This document shows positions 8,437-16,547 of a stretch of DNA of 64,000 bases, one piece after another (the stretch's first letter is position 1; every line of letters starts with the position of its first letter). Location of the stretch: assembly GCA_905213325.1 (NCBI GenBank), contig CAJMHW010000003.1, positions 1-64,000 on the forward strand, given 5' to 3'. The notes under the pieces are model-generated. The model was not told the DNA's origin and did no database searches. It saw only the letters and a list, made by a program, of their open reading frames with translations. The position numbers were made by a program, and so were the translations under genes. The stretch comes from Collinsella aerofaciens (GTDB lineage Bacteria; Actinomycetota; Coriobacteriia; Coriobacteriales; Coriobacteriaceae).

Positions 8437-8676
8437 CACCAAACAAAATAGCGCCGCAGGTTGAGAAAAATGTGACAAATAGACCGTCCCTTGTCACATT
8501 ACAAAGACAACGCCGATGTTATGGCAACGACAGCGAAAGCCCGCCAGAGCGAGCAAGGTGCCTTGAAACAAGGCGGCATTGACCTTCTGGTCATGTCGCC
8601 GAAGTTGAAAGGCAGATTGCCGCTCTGGCGGGCTTGCAGCGTCGGCCGGTCCGCCGTTCGGTAGAACGGCGGAACC
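8437..8676. repeat. Structured intergenic element, copy 1 (candidate ncRNA or mobile repeat)
   Basis: Shares order, motifs and predicted fold with 60531-60713. It begins CCACCAAACAAA...CGCAGGTTGAG. After an inserted stretch come a 13-bp perfect closing stem (8539-8551 with 8621-8633), an inner hairpin (8572-8579 with 8593-8600) capped by GACC-TTCT-GGTC (8581-8592), the linker GCAGCGTCGGCCGGT (8636-8650), and a 9-bp hairpin (8651-8659 with 8664-8672) closing on GTTC/GAAC. An alternative hairpin GCCTTG/CAAGGC (8560-8574) competes with the inner one. The strand is unknown. It lies between convergent genes. Confidence 0.65.
8469..8500. repeat. TGTGACAA palindrome, inserted within the structured element
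   Basis: 10-bp arms AATGTGACAA (8469-8478) and TTGTCACATT (8491-8500). The core matches the xpt terminator hairpin at 491-525. It interrupts the structured element between CGCAGGTTGAG and CAGCGA, which are only 7 nt apart in the copy at 60531-60713. Confidence 0.6.
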
Positions 8677-8681
8677 AATAA

Positions 8682-10001
8682 CTAACAGACTCGAGTCTTG
8701 CCGATCATGATGTTGAGGATCTCGACATCAGTATCTTTCATACCCACACGGCCCACGTAGCCCATGCTGGCGATTGTCTGCTCGACGGTATCCTGGATCA
8801 GGCCCTCGCCGGCGCGGAAGCCACGACCCTGCATGGCCATATCGTGACCTAGAATCGCCGCATCAACGGCAGCGGAAATCTTGGCGGCACAGCTTGCCTT
8901 GGCGCCATCGCACACGATGCCGCCCACGTTACCGAGTGTGTTCGAAACCGTCGCGCCAATCTGCTCGCGCGTGCCACCACACAGCCAGGTAATCGCAGCG
9001 CCGGCGCCACACGCGGCGCAAATAGCACCGCAAAACGCCGAGAGCGCACCAATATAGCTCTTGATATGCACAGCGATAAGATCGGACAGCATCACGGCGC
9101 GCACCAGGCGATCGTGGTCGCAGCGCAGGTACTCGGCATACTCCATAACGGGCAGTGCGCAGGTAATGCCCTGGTTGCCCGAGCCGCACACAATGGCGAC
9201 CGGCAGCGCACAGCCGTTCATGCGGGCGTCGGACCCGGCGGCCGCACGGGCGCGGGCACGGCAGGCGACGTCATCGGCACGAGCACCCAGCAGCGTGCGG
9301 CCAACCTCGGCACCCCAAGCGTGCGCCAGGCCCTCGGCGCTGATCGCGCCGTTCAGCTCAATCTGACGCTCAACGGCAGCGCGGGCACCATCGATGTCGC
9401 CGTCCTCAATAAAGTCGATGATGGACTCAATCGACATGGGCGTGTCAGCGCTATCTGCCGCACGCTCGGCCATAACGCGCTCGGCGCAGGCGGCACACTC
9501 CCCCGCCGACTTGCCGCATACCGGAATACCGTCGAGCGTATGGCACGTGACATTGGTGTGGTGGTCGGTAATCTCGACGACTGCGGTATGGCCCCCGGCT
9601 GTGGCAGTCACCTTGATGTAGAGGTTGGGCACACCCTCGACAAGCGACACATCGCAGTAGCCGGCATCGGCGAGGAGCTCGGCCACACGAGCACGGTCTT
9701 TATCGTCAACGCTCTCGAGCACCTCAAGCGCGCTCTTGGCGTCGCCGCCCACGGCACCCAGCACGGCCGCCGCCTCAATACCGTGCATACCGCCCGAATT
9801 GGGCACGGTCACGCTCTTAACGTTCTTGATGATGTTGCCCGAGCAGGCGACATCCATATGATCGGGTTCGCAACCGAGCGTCTGGCTCGCCAGCGCCGCT
9901 GCATAGGCAACGGCAATAGGCTCGGTGCAGCCGAGCGCACAGACAAGCTCGCGGTTCAAAACATCGCAAAACGCGGTATCACGAAGGGAATCGGCAGGCA
10001 T
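8682..10001 (-). CDS. UPF0597 / L-cysteine desulfidase (CyuA)-like protein
   Basis: 439 residues matching the serine-dehydratase-alpha-like UPF0597 family, whose studied members are iron-sulfur L-cysteine desulfidases that convert cysteine to pyruvate, ammonia and sulfide. ALGCTEPIAVAYA (about residues 22-34) is the N-terminal signature, followed by CGSGNQGI and a Cys-rich CGAICAACGAGA stretch; these cysteines are the likely cluster ligands. The start has GGAG about 8 nt upstream. The gene stands alone and is divergent from rpiB. The substrate is inferred from the family. Confidence 0.85.
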   Translation of the reverse strand: MPADSLRDTAFCDVLNRELVCALGCTEPIAVAYAAALASQTLGCEPDHMDVACSGNIIKNVKSVTVPNSGGMHGIEAAAVLGAVGGDAKSALEVLESVDDKDRARVAELLADAGYCDVSLVEGVPNLYIKVTATAGGHTAVVEITDHHTNVTCHTLDGIPVCGKSAGECAACAERVMAERAADSADTPMSIESIIDFIEDGDIDGARAAVERQIELNGAISAEGLAHAWGAEVGRTLLGARADDVACRARARAAAGSDARMNGCALPVAIVCGSGNQGITCALPVMEYAEYLRCDHDRLVRAVMLSDLIAVHIKSYIGALSAFCGAICAACGAGAAITWLCGGTREQIGATVSNTLGNVGGIVCDGAKASCAAKISAAVDAAILGHDMAMQGRGFRAGEGLIQDTVEQTIASMGYVGRVGMKDTDVEILNIMIGKTRVC

Positions 10002-10272
10002 AGGTATCTCCTACTTGTATAACGGACTGGGCTCTCAAAAAGAGTTAACTCTTTTATTTGATAACAATGCATCAGAAACCGCAACCATGGTTCCGACGGA
10101 CGGCGCTTAAGCGCAATCTGACGGCATTCATTCATGAAAAGCCGGTCTTGTTGCATGCTAAAGCGTTTGACCAAAAAACGCCCGAGCGTTTACACAAAAG
10201 TCGCGCTATCATGCAGTCGAACGCGGTAAAACCTTTAGCAATTCCGCCGCACGGACCAGAGAGGAACCACTC

Positions 10273-10740
10273 ATGAAGATTGGTATCGGCAACGACCATG
10301 CCGCCGTCGAGCTCAAGAACATCATTTCCGAGCACCTGAAGGAGCGCGGCTGCGAGGTCGTGAACTTTGGAACCGACACCTCCGAGAGCTTTGATTACCC
10401 CATCGCCGGCTACAAGGTGGGTAAGGCCGTTGCCAACGGTGACGTCGACCTGGGTATCCTGATCTGCGGTACCGGCGTCGGCATCAGCCTGGCCGCCAAC
10501 AAGGTCGAAGGTGTTCGCGCCGTCGTGTGCTCCGAGCCCTTCAGCGCCAAGCTCTCCCGCATGCACAACAATACCAACGTGCTCGCCTTTGGCGCCCGCG
10601 TCGTGGGCTCCGAGCTCGCCAAGATGATTGTCGACGAGTGGCTCGACGCCGAGTTTGAGGGCGGTCGTCATGAGCGTCGCGTTAACCTCCTCAACGAGAT
10701 CGACCACACGCGCGGCCTCAAGGTCGTCGACGAGGCCTAA
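10273..10740 (+). CDS. rpiB: Ribose-5-phosphate isomerase B
   Basis: 155 residues of the RpiB/LacAB family, interconverting ribose-5-phosphate and ribulose-5-phosphate in the pentose phosphate pathway. IGNDHAAVELK at the N-terminus binds substrate, and the catalytic Cys is C65 in ILICGTGVGIS; NVLAFGARV also fits. A close sugar-phosphate isomerase is the alternative. It is preceded by AGAGAGG and followed by a strong terminator. Confidence 0.93.
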   Translation: MKIGIGNDHAAVELKNIISEHLKERGCEVVNFGTDTSESFDYPIAGYKVGKAVANGDVDLGILICGTGVGISLAANKVEGVRAVVCSEPFSAKLSRMHNNTNVLAFGARVVGSELAKMIVDEWLDAEFEGGRHERRVNLLNEIDHTRGLKVVDEA

Positions 10741-10767
10741 AGACCTACAAAGCCATACGCTAACGCC

Positions 10768-10807
10768 AGCCCCCGCCCGGAAGAAACATCCGGGCGGGGG
10801 CTCTTTA
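10768..10807 (+). terminator. Terminator of rpiB
   Basis: A 13-bp stem AGCCCCCGCCCGG (10768-10780) with 10790-10802, followed by CTCTTT. It lies 28 nt after the stop. A separate weak hairpin AGTAGATTT/AAATCTACT lies at about 10807-10839. Confidence 0.85.
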
Positions 10808-10844
10808 GTAGATTTCTAAGCGGTTACCAAAAATCTACTGGAAT

Positions 10845-10878
10845 AAAAAGGGCACCGCGGATGGAATTCCGCGGCGCC
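10845..10878 (-). terminator. Terminator of ndk
   Basis: On the minus strand GGCGCCGCGGAAT pairs with its partner at 10851-10862 and is followed by five T (plus A at 10845-10849). It lies about 40 nt after the ndk stop. Confidence 0.8.
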
Positions 10879-10917
10879 AAAGCCACACGCTAACAGCTTT
10901 AAGGAGTCAAAGCTGGT

Positions 10918-11322
10918 TTAGCCAAAGAAGCGCTTGATCTCGATCTCGGCGTTCTCCAAGCAGTCGGAGCCGTGGATTACGTTAGCGTTGACATCGACAG
11001 CGAAGTCGCCGCGAATGGTGCCGGGAGCAGCATCAAGCGGGTTGGTAGCACCCATAAGGGTGCGCATCTTGGAGACAGCGGAGAGACCGGAAACGACCAT
11101 CTTAACGACCGGGCCGCTCGTCATAAAGTCACAGAGACCACCAAAGAAGGGCTTGTCGGCCAGATGGGCGTAGTGCTCCTCGACGGTAGCGCGCTCGAGC
11201 GTGGTCATCTCCATGCGCTCGATGACAAGGCCGCTACGCTCAATGCGAGCGACGATCTCGCCGATCTTACGATCGCGCACAGCGTCGGGCTTAATCATGA
11301 TGAAGGTCTTCTCGATAGCCAT
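10918..11322 (-). CDS. ndk: Nucleoside diphosphate kinase
   Basis: 134 residues, standard for bacterial Ndk, which balances NTP/dNTP pools by phosphate transfer from ATP. The phospho-histidine is H117 in NVIHGSDCLENAE. FIMIKPDAVR at the N-terminus and GATNPLDAAPGTIRGDF are family signatures. The start at 11322 gives MAIEKTF; longer upstream frames are unsupported. AAGGTAG lies close upstream. Confidence 0.97.
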   Translation of the reverse strand: MAIEKTFIMIKPDAVRDRKIGEIVARIERSGLVIERMEMTTLERATVEEHYAHLADKPFFGGLCDFMTSGPVVKMVVSGLSAVSKMRTLMGATNPLDAAPGTIRGDFAVDVNANVIHGSDCLENAEIEIKRFFG

Positions 11323-11385
11323 AAGGTAGCCTTTCAAGTAGGTTCGCGCGTGCCCAAGTCCCATTCCGGCACCCGCCCGGACTGC

Positions 11386-11414
11386 ATCGTAACAGAGTTT
11401 TAGCTGCAGTTAAA
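11386..11414 (-). promoter_or_regulatory. Candidate ndk promoter
   Basis: Minus strand TTTAAC (11409-11414), 17-nt spacer, TACGAT (11386-11391). It lies about 65 nt before the start codon and beside an A/T-rich stretch. Confidence 0.4.
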
Positions 11415-11431
11415 CAAAAAGCTGTTTTTTG

Positions 11432-11459
11432 AAACGTTACAATTTATTAAAACGTTCCA
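11432..11459. promoter_or_regulatory. Interrupted palindrome, possible operator
   Basis: GAAACGTT (11432-11439) is mirrored by AACGTTCC (11452-11459), giving an imperfect palindrome just upstream of the candidate ndk promoter. No regulator can be named. Confidence 0.25.
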
Positions 11460-11622
11460 TTTGTGTCACTTCTGTTTCGAGGCCCGATTAGAGTACCATC
11501 CGACCGCACATCAACCGCATCGAACCGAGCGGACGGTCGGTTGCCGCCCGTGAAGGTGCCCCCTTCACAACCTGCCCAAAGGTCCTACAGAAGTTCTCGA
11601 CAAGCCCCTCCCCCATAGCAAC

Positions 11623-11656
11623 AAAATACGGACGCCCACATCAGCAGACGTCCGTA
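11623..11656 (-). terminator. Terminator of argH
   Basis: TACGGACG arms (11627-11634 and 11649-11656) with T4 following on the minus strand (plus A at 11623-11626). It lies about 55 nt after the argH stop. Confidence 0.65.
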
Positions 11657-11709
11657 AAGCAACAACGATTTATCAATAAATAATGGCCAAAACAGCTTCA
11701 GCCAAACCC

Positions 11710-13140
11710 CTACTTTACCCCGTGGCCCATTTCGACGACCTTGGTCAGCGATCCAAACACGCCTTTGTCGGCCTCAAGCTGTGCCTCGGCACGCTGCAGC
11801 TGCACGGCAACGGCGGCAGGGGCGGTGCCGCCCTCGGTCGTGCGCGCGGCGACAATCGACGGGATGTCGAGCGCCTCGGTAATGTCGTGCTCAAAGAGCG
11901 GACTCGCCTCCTGGAACACCTCAAACGGCAGGTCCTCAAGGTTGCAGCCGCGCTTCTCACACATCAGGACCAAATGGCCCACCACGGCATGTGCCTCGCG
12001 GAACGGCAGGCCACGCTTGGCCAGGTAATCGGCAACATCGGTGGCGGCAAGGTGCCCCACACCGCACTCGCGCGCCATGGCATCCTCGTTGACGGTCCAG
12101 GTCGAAATCATACCGGCCATAACCGACAGGCACTGCATGAGCGTATGGGCGGTATCGAGGGCGCCCTCCTTGTCCTCCTGCAAGTCCTTGTTATAAGCAA
12201 GCGGCAGGCCCTTCATGGTCACGAGCAGCTGCACCAGGTTGCCATAGACTCGGCCGCTCTTGCCGCGGATAAGCTCGGCAAAATCGGGGTTCTTCTTCTG
12301 CGGCATGATGGACGAGCCGGTGGAGTAGGAGTCGGAAAGCGTGATAAAGCCAAATTCGGAGCTCGACCACAGCACGATCTCCTCGGAAAGACGCGACAAG
12401 TGCATCGCCATGACGGAGCCGGCGTAATGCAGGTCGAGGAGGAAATCACGGTCGGAAACCGCATCGAGCGAGTTGGGGATCACGCCCGCAAAGCCAAGTT
12501 CGGCGGCCGTCATCTGACGATCGAGCGGATAGCTCGTACCGGCAAGCGCGGCAGCGCCCAGCGGGCAGTTGTCGGCAGCATCAAAGGCGACCTTCAGGCG
12601 TGTAAAGTCGCGCACGAACATCCAGGAATACGCCAGCAGATGGTGCGACAGCAGCACGGGCTGAGCATGCTGCATGTGCGTGTAACCCGGCAGAATCACC
12701 TTGTCGTACTTTTTAGCCGCATCCACCAGCACATGACGCAGTTCAAGATTGGTCTCCATGAGCTCCTTGGCCAGCGCCTTGACGCCCAGGCGCGTATCGG
12801 TCGCAACTTGGTCGTTGCGCGAACGCCCGGTATGCAGGCGCTTACCAGCCTCGCCGATGCGACGCGTCAGCTCGCTCTCGATGGACATATGAATGTCCTC
12901 GTCGTTGATATCGAAGGTGAAGTTGCCGGCATCGATATCCTGTTCGATTGCGGTCAGACCCTCGGCAATCGCCTGCTCGTCCTCGGCGCTGATAATGCCC
13001 TGGGCCGCCAGCATCTTGGCATGTGCCTTAGATCCGGCGATATCCTGCTTATAGAGATGTTTGTCGACCGGCAGCGACGCGCCAAACTCCTGCGTGACCT
13101 CGGCCACGCCCGCCTCAAAACGACCGCCCCAAAGAGCCAT
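11710..13140 (-). CDS. argH: Argininosuccinate lyase
   Basis: 476 residues. Splits argininosuccinate into arginine and fumarate, the last step of arginine synthesis. The fumarase/aspartase superfamily signature GSSIMPQKKNPDF contains the catalytic serine loop. GRSRNDQVATD and TGRSRND-type contacts near residue 105 and GYTHMQHAQP near residue 153 are also conserved. The start at 13140 gives MALWGGRFE, with AAAGGAG about 8 nt upstream. It follows argG, but a small ORF and a hairpin separate them, so it may have its own promoter. Confidence 0.96.
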   Translation of the reverse strand: MALWGGRFEAGVAEVTQEFGASLPVDKHLYKQDIAGSKAHAKMLAAQGIISAEDEQAIAEGLTAIEQDIDAGNFTFDINDEDIHMSIESELTRRIGEAGKRLHTGRSRNDQVATDTRLGVKALAKELMETNLELRHVLVDAAKKYDKVILPGYTHMQHAQPVLLSHHLLAYSWMFVRDFTRLKVAFDAADNCPLGAAALAGTSYPLDRQMTAAELGFAGVIPNSLDAVSDRDFLLDLHYAGSVMAMHLSRLSEEIVLWSSSEFGFITLSDSYSTGSSIMPQKKNPDFAELIRGKSGRVYGNLVQLLVTMKGLPLAYNKDLQEDKEGALDTAHTLMQCLSVMAGMISTWTVNEDAMARECGVGHLAATDVADYLAKRGLPFREAHAVVGHLVLMCEKRGCNLEDLPFEVFQEASPLFEHDITEALDIPSIVAARTTEGGTAPAAVAVQLQRAEAQLEADKGVFGSLTKVVEMGHGVK

Positions 13141-13258
13141 GGAACCGTCTCCTTTCTCCAAATACCAAAACAAGCGCCCAAAGCAATGCGCCCTGTCGCT
13201 AAAGCGATTTTTCAACCGCTAGTTTTACACACTCCCTGCCGTGCGCTGGGCCATGTAG

Positions 13259-13429
13259 CTAATTTGCAAAGAAGTGACGCACCATGCACTTGGCGCCCAA
13301 CGTCTCCCTCCGGATGTTGCCCTGCGAATCATCGATCCAGGCCTTCAGGCTCATAGGGACGTCCTCGACCTTTGCAGCATCGAACTCGGGCACGAGGGCA
13401 AGTAAAGCATGCGCGATAGCATGGAACAT
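13259..13429 (-). CDS. Small hypothetical protein between argG and argH (56 aa)
   Basis: A 56-residue frame starting MFHAIAHALLALVPEF and ending CMVRHFFAN. GAGGAG is 8 nt before the ATG, and codon use resembles the neighbours, with Lys/Arg/Asp-rich middle residues and no signal peptide. It lies on the same strand between argG and argH, after the argG hairpin. I do not recognise it. It could be a real small protein, a leader peptide region, or a remnant of a longer gene. Confidence 0.5.
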   Translation of the reverse strand: MFHAIAHALLALVPEFDAAKVEDVPMSLKAWIDDSQGNIRRETLGAKCMVRHFFAN

Positions 13430-13479
13430 AATGGATACTCCTCATATATATAGGCGCAGAGCCGCCAAATTGATAGAAG

Positions 13480-13509
13480 GAGCCCCGCCGGATAACCCCG
13501 GCGGGGCTC
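13480..13509 (-). terminator. GC-rich hairpin downstream of argG
   Basis: Perfect 12-bp arms GAGCCCCGCCGG (13480-13491) and 13498-13509 with a 6-nt loop. On the minus strand only CCTTCTAT follows, so it is a weak intrinsic terminator or attenuator between argG and the small ORF. Confidence 0.5.
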
Positions 13510-13662
13510 GGACTCAGCCGCAGACGCGGCATCAAATACGCGGGCGGAACGTAGGGGCCACCGATGTTAAGAAGTGTCAGCAAGCATAACGAAAGGTAGG
13601 GACCCCGTGCGCCCGTTATGTATCACGCGGATGGGCCGCGCGAATACCAAGGAAAGGGAGGC

Positions 13663-14889
13663 TTAAGCCTGGGCGGCAGCAGAGCTGGGACCCTGGACCT
13701 TAGCCCACGTCTTGAGCGACAGCGTATCGATCTCGATAAAGCCAGCGCTAGCCTTCTCGTCAAACGTGGTGTCGCGGTCGTAGGTGGCCAGACCGTAGTC
13801 GTAGAGGCTGAAGGGGCTCTTGCGGCCGACGACATGGCAGTTGCCCTTAAAGAACTTCAGACGGACGGTGCCGGTCACGAACTTCTGGGTGTCGGCCATA
13901 AAGGCGTCGAGCGCGTTTTTGAGTGGGCTGTACCACTGGCCGTTGTACACGGCGGTGGCCCAATCCTGCTCGAGCTTAATCTTAGTCTTGAGCAGGTCGC
14001 CCTCAACGCAAATGTCCTCGAGTGCCTTATGGGCGGTAATGAGCGTCAGGGCGCCGGGAACCTCATAGCACTCGCGGCTCTTGAGGCCCACCAGACGATC
14101 CTCAACCAGGTCGAGACGGCCAAAGCCGTTGTCGCCCGAAATCTTGTTGAGGGCGATGACGATCTCGGAGAGTTTCATCTTCTTGCCGTCGACGGCGACG
14201 GGCTTGCCGACCTCAAACTCAATCTCGGTATACGTCGGGGTGTCGGGCGTGTCCTCGGGATTCTTGGTCATAACCCAGGCGTCGTCGAGCGGCTCATTCC
14301 AGGGATCCTCCAGGTGACCGCACTCAATGGCACGACCCCACAGGTTGTCGTCGATGGAGTAGGGGTTGTCGTTGGCACCCTCGGGAACCGGCACGTTGTG
14401 GGCGTGGGCATAGGCGACCTCGTCGGGGCGACACTTCAGGTCCCACTCGCGAACCGGAGCGATAACCTTGAGCTCGGGGTCGAGGGCCTTGACGGCGGCC
14501 TCAAAACGGACCTGGTCGTTACCCTTGCCGGTGCAGCCGTGGGCGACGTAGGTCGCGCCAAACTCGTGGGCGACCTCAACAAGCTTCTTGGCAAGCAGCG
14601 GGCGAGACAGGGCGGAGAGCAGCGGATACTTGTTCTCGTACATGGAGTTTGCTGCAATGGCTTTGGTCAGGAACTCATCGGAGAACTCGTCGCGCAGGTC
14701 GAGCACCTGGCAATCGAGAACGCCCAGGTCGAGCGCCTTCTGCTTCTTGGCATCCAGTCCGGTCTCTTCCTGGCCCACGTTGCCGCAGACACAAACGACA
14801 TCGAGATTCTTCTCGTCCTGGAGCCACTTGACACATACGGATGTATCAAGACCACCGGAATATGCGAGAACGACTTTTTCCTTGCTCAT
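13663..14889 (-). CDS. argG: Argininosuccinate synthase
   Basis: 408 residues. Condenses citrulline and aspartate with ATP. The ATP PP-loop AYSGGLDTS is at residues 9-17, and YVAHGCTGKGNDQVRFE and the later NDNPYSIDDNLWGR are family signatures. The start at 14889 gives MSKEKVVLAYSG, with AAAGGA 9 nt upstream. It precedes argH on the same strand. No argB, argC or argJ is present, so these genes here can only turn citrulline into arginine. Confidence 0.97.
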   Translation of the reverse strand: MSKEKVVLAYSGGLDTSVCVKWLQDEKNLDVVCVCGNVGQEETGLDAKKQKALDLGVLDCQVLDLRDEFSDEFLTKAIAANSMYENKYPLLSALSRPLLAKKLVEVAHEFGATYVAHGCTGKGNDQVRFEAAVKALDPELKVIAPVREWDLKCRPDEVAYAHAHNVPVPEGANDNPYSIDDNLWGRAIECGHLEDPWNEPLDDAWVMTKNPEDTPDTPTYTEIEFEVGKPVAVDGKKMKLSEIVIALNKISGDNGFGRLDLVEDRLVGLKSRECYEVPGALTLITAHKALEDICVEGDLLKTKIKLEQDWATAVYNGQWYSPLKNALDAFMADTQKFVTGTVRLKFFKGNCHVVGRKSPFSLYDYGLATYDRDTTFDEKASAGFIEIDTLSLKTWAKVQGPSSAAAQA

Positions 14890-15443
14890 GGCTGTTTCCT
14901 TTCGCCCTTGGTAGCTAGTTAGAACATCGGTCAGTTGCAAGTCATTTCAAGGTCATATACCGTGCAATATCAGGTTAAATAGCAAAAATCAGCACATACA
15001 TGCCCTAGAAACATGCAGCAATGTCGTGCTAAAACCCAACGACCTCAAAATGACTCTGTTGAGGCAATTCGCCCCATGCGGACAGAGACGATTGTTATCG
15101 TCGTCGGGAAATTGCGCGCTGGCGTCGGATGGCATTGTCTGCAGTGGTGATGATCGTTACGAACTGCATCTGCCTCTCCTTTCACCTATCGCCGGGCGCA
15201 ATTCTAATATCGTAAACGGTACCTTTTCCTCGGTAAGCGGTTGTTTTTCCGTCTCCGTTTTCGATGGTCGCTATATTACGCTAAAGTGCCCGCAGCACAA
15301 GCGACAAATTCAAATTTCTGAAAAGTTTTTTCATTACTTTGTGAAGCGTGGTGCAAATACGCTCCGTTCCTGCGAAAATACGCCCGACTACGAATTGATG
15401 GCTATAACGTCTGAAACAATCTCGAAACGAAAGGCTCGCTTTT
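14890..15443. other. Gene-free divergent region between argG and a HAD gene
   Basis: Relatively A/T-rich for this genome, especially 15180-15440. It must hold the argG promoter (minus) and the HAD promoter (plus). No coding frame is convincing: the long plus frame from 15026 overlaps the HAD start and has no recognisable protein features. No clear ARG box was identified. Confidence 0.5.
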
Positions 15444-16271
15444 ATGCAAACTTACGAATCGGACGCCAATATCGGAAACATTAAGATTCTCGCCGTCGAC
15501 ATGGACAAGACGCTGCTGACCGACGAGCGCGTGCTGCCCCAGGGTCTTGATGAGCGCCTAGACAAGCTCGCCGACGCCGACATCGTATTCTGCCCCGCCA
15601 GCGGACGTCCCGCCCCCAAGCTCGAGGAGATGTTCGAGGGCGTCAAGAACCGCCTCGCCTTTTGTCCCGACAACGGAGCGTGCGTGATCTATCGCGGCAG
15701 CTATATCTATAAGAGCACTATTGACGTGGAGCTGTATCAGCAGGTCTTGAGCCGTGCCTCGGAGGATCCGCGCGCTGTCCCCGTCCTTTGCTGCTTCGAC
15801 GAGTTCTACGCGCTTGCCCGCGACCATCAATACCACGACGAGATCAGCGTCTACTACAACACAATCAACTACGTCGACAGCTTTGATGGCATTGATTTCG
15901 AGTCCAACAAGATTTCGGTCTTCTTCCCCGGCTACGACGCCGAGCCCGCTTTCCGCGAGACCTATAGTCCCGAGTTCTCGGACAAGCTCTACGTCACCAA
16001 CGCCGGGCGCGAGTGGATCGACTTCATGAACTTGGGCGTCGACAAGGGCGCCGGCGTCGCGCATCTTTGCGAGCACCTGGGCATCGATATCGCCGATGCC
16101 GCCGCCGTGGGCGACACCTACAACGACATCCCCATGCTGGAGCGCGTCGGCCACAGCTTTATCGTGGACAACGCCGAGGAGCATATGAACGCGCATGCTA
16201 AATGGCGCATTCCGAGCAACAACGACGGAGGCGTACTGACGCTCATCGACGCCATCTTGGCGGCTCGTTAA
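15444..16271 (+). CDS. Cof-type HAD phosphatase
   Basis: 275 residues. Motif I AVDMDKTLLTDE (about residues 16-27), a Cof-type C2 cap, SGRPAPKLEEM after motif II, and motif IV VGDTYNDIPML with NDGGV at the end. These are sugar-phosphate or cofactor phosphatases of the YidA/Cof group, and the substrate is unknown. AAAGG lies about 9 nt before the ATG. The gene ends 12 nt before the long inverted repeat at 16283. Confidence 0.88.
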   Translation: MQTYESDANIGNIKILAVDMDKTLLTDERVLPQGLDERLDKLADADIVFCPASGRPAPKLEEMFEGVKNRLAFCPDNGACVIYRGSYIYKSTIDVELYQQVLSRASEDPRAVPVLCCFDEFYALARDHQYHDEISVYYNTINYVDSFDGIDFESNKISVFFPGYDAEPAFRETYSPEFSDKLYVTNAGREWIDFMNLGVDKGAGVAHLCEHLGIDIADAAAVGDTYNDIPMLERVGHSFIVDNAEEHMNAHAKWRIPSNNDGGVLTLIDAILAAR

Positions 16272-16282
16272 CGTTGCTCGTC

Positions 16283-16411
16283 GGACCTGGCCGGGCGAGG
16301 CGGGTAAGTTTTTCGTTCGGTCAGGTCCTGGGCTCGCTCGGAAAGCACATTAAGTGCTTTCCGGCTCGTGCGGAATCTACGAAAACTTACCCGCCTCGCC
16401 CGGCCAGGTCC
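16283..16411. repeat. Long inverted repeat with nested hairpin
   Basis: Arms 16283-16316 and 16379-16411 are complementary over 33-34 bp with one extra T. The loop carries a second hairpin, GGAAAGCAC/GTGCTTTCC (16340-16362). It sits between the convergent Cof-HAD and polA genes and has no T-run outside the arms, so it is not a standard terminator. Confidence 0.85.
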
Positions 16412-16480
16412 TGCGGTGACTTGCTTGCCGCCTGGATGGCGTCTTGGCGCCTAGATACTTTGGCTGAATTTAATTGAACG

Positions 16481-16512
16481 AAGGACGCTCCTTGTTGATA
16501 AGGGGCGTCCTT
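16481..16512. terminator. Hairpin between convergent genes (probable terminator)
   Basis: AAGGACGCTCCTT (16481-16493) pairs with 16500-16512 through about 12 bp. On the plus strand CTGTTTTT follows, and on the minus strand CGTTCAATT. It could stop either the HAD transcript or polA. Confidence 0.6.
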
Positions 16513-16547
16513 CTGTTTTTGGTTACTTTGGAACTGTGGTTGCTTCC

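Noticed and set aside
8682..10001. L-serine dehydratase alpha subunit
   Set aside because: Shares the superfamily fold, but the ALGCTEP N-terminus and overall layout match UPF0597/cysteine desulfidase better, and no beta subunit is nearby.
15026..15484. 152-codon plus frame before the Cof-type HAD gene
   Set aside because: It overlaps the HAD start, has no ribosome-binding site or family features, and lies in a composition-shifted intergenic region.
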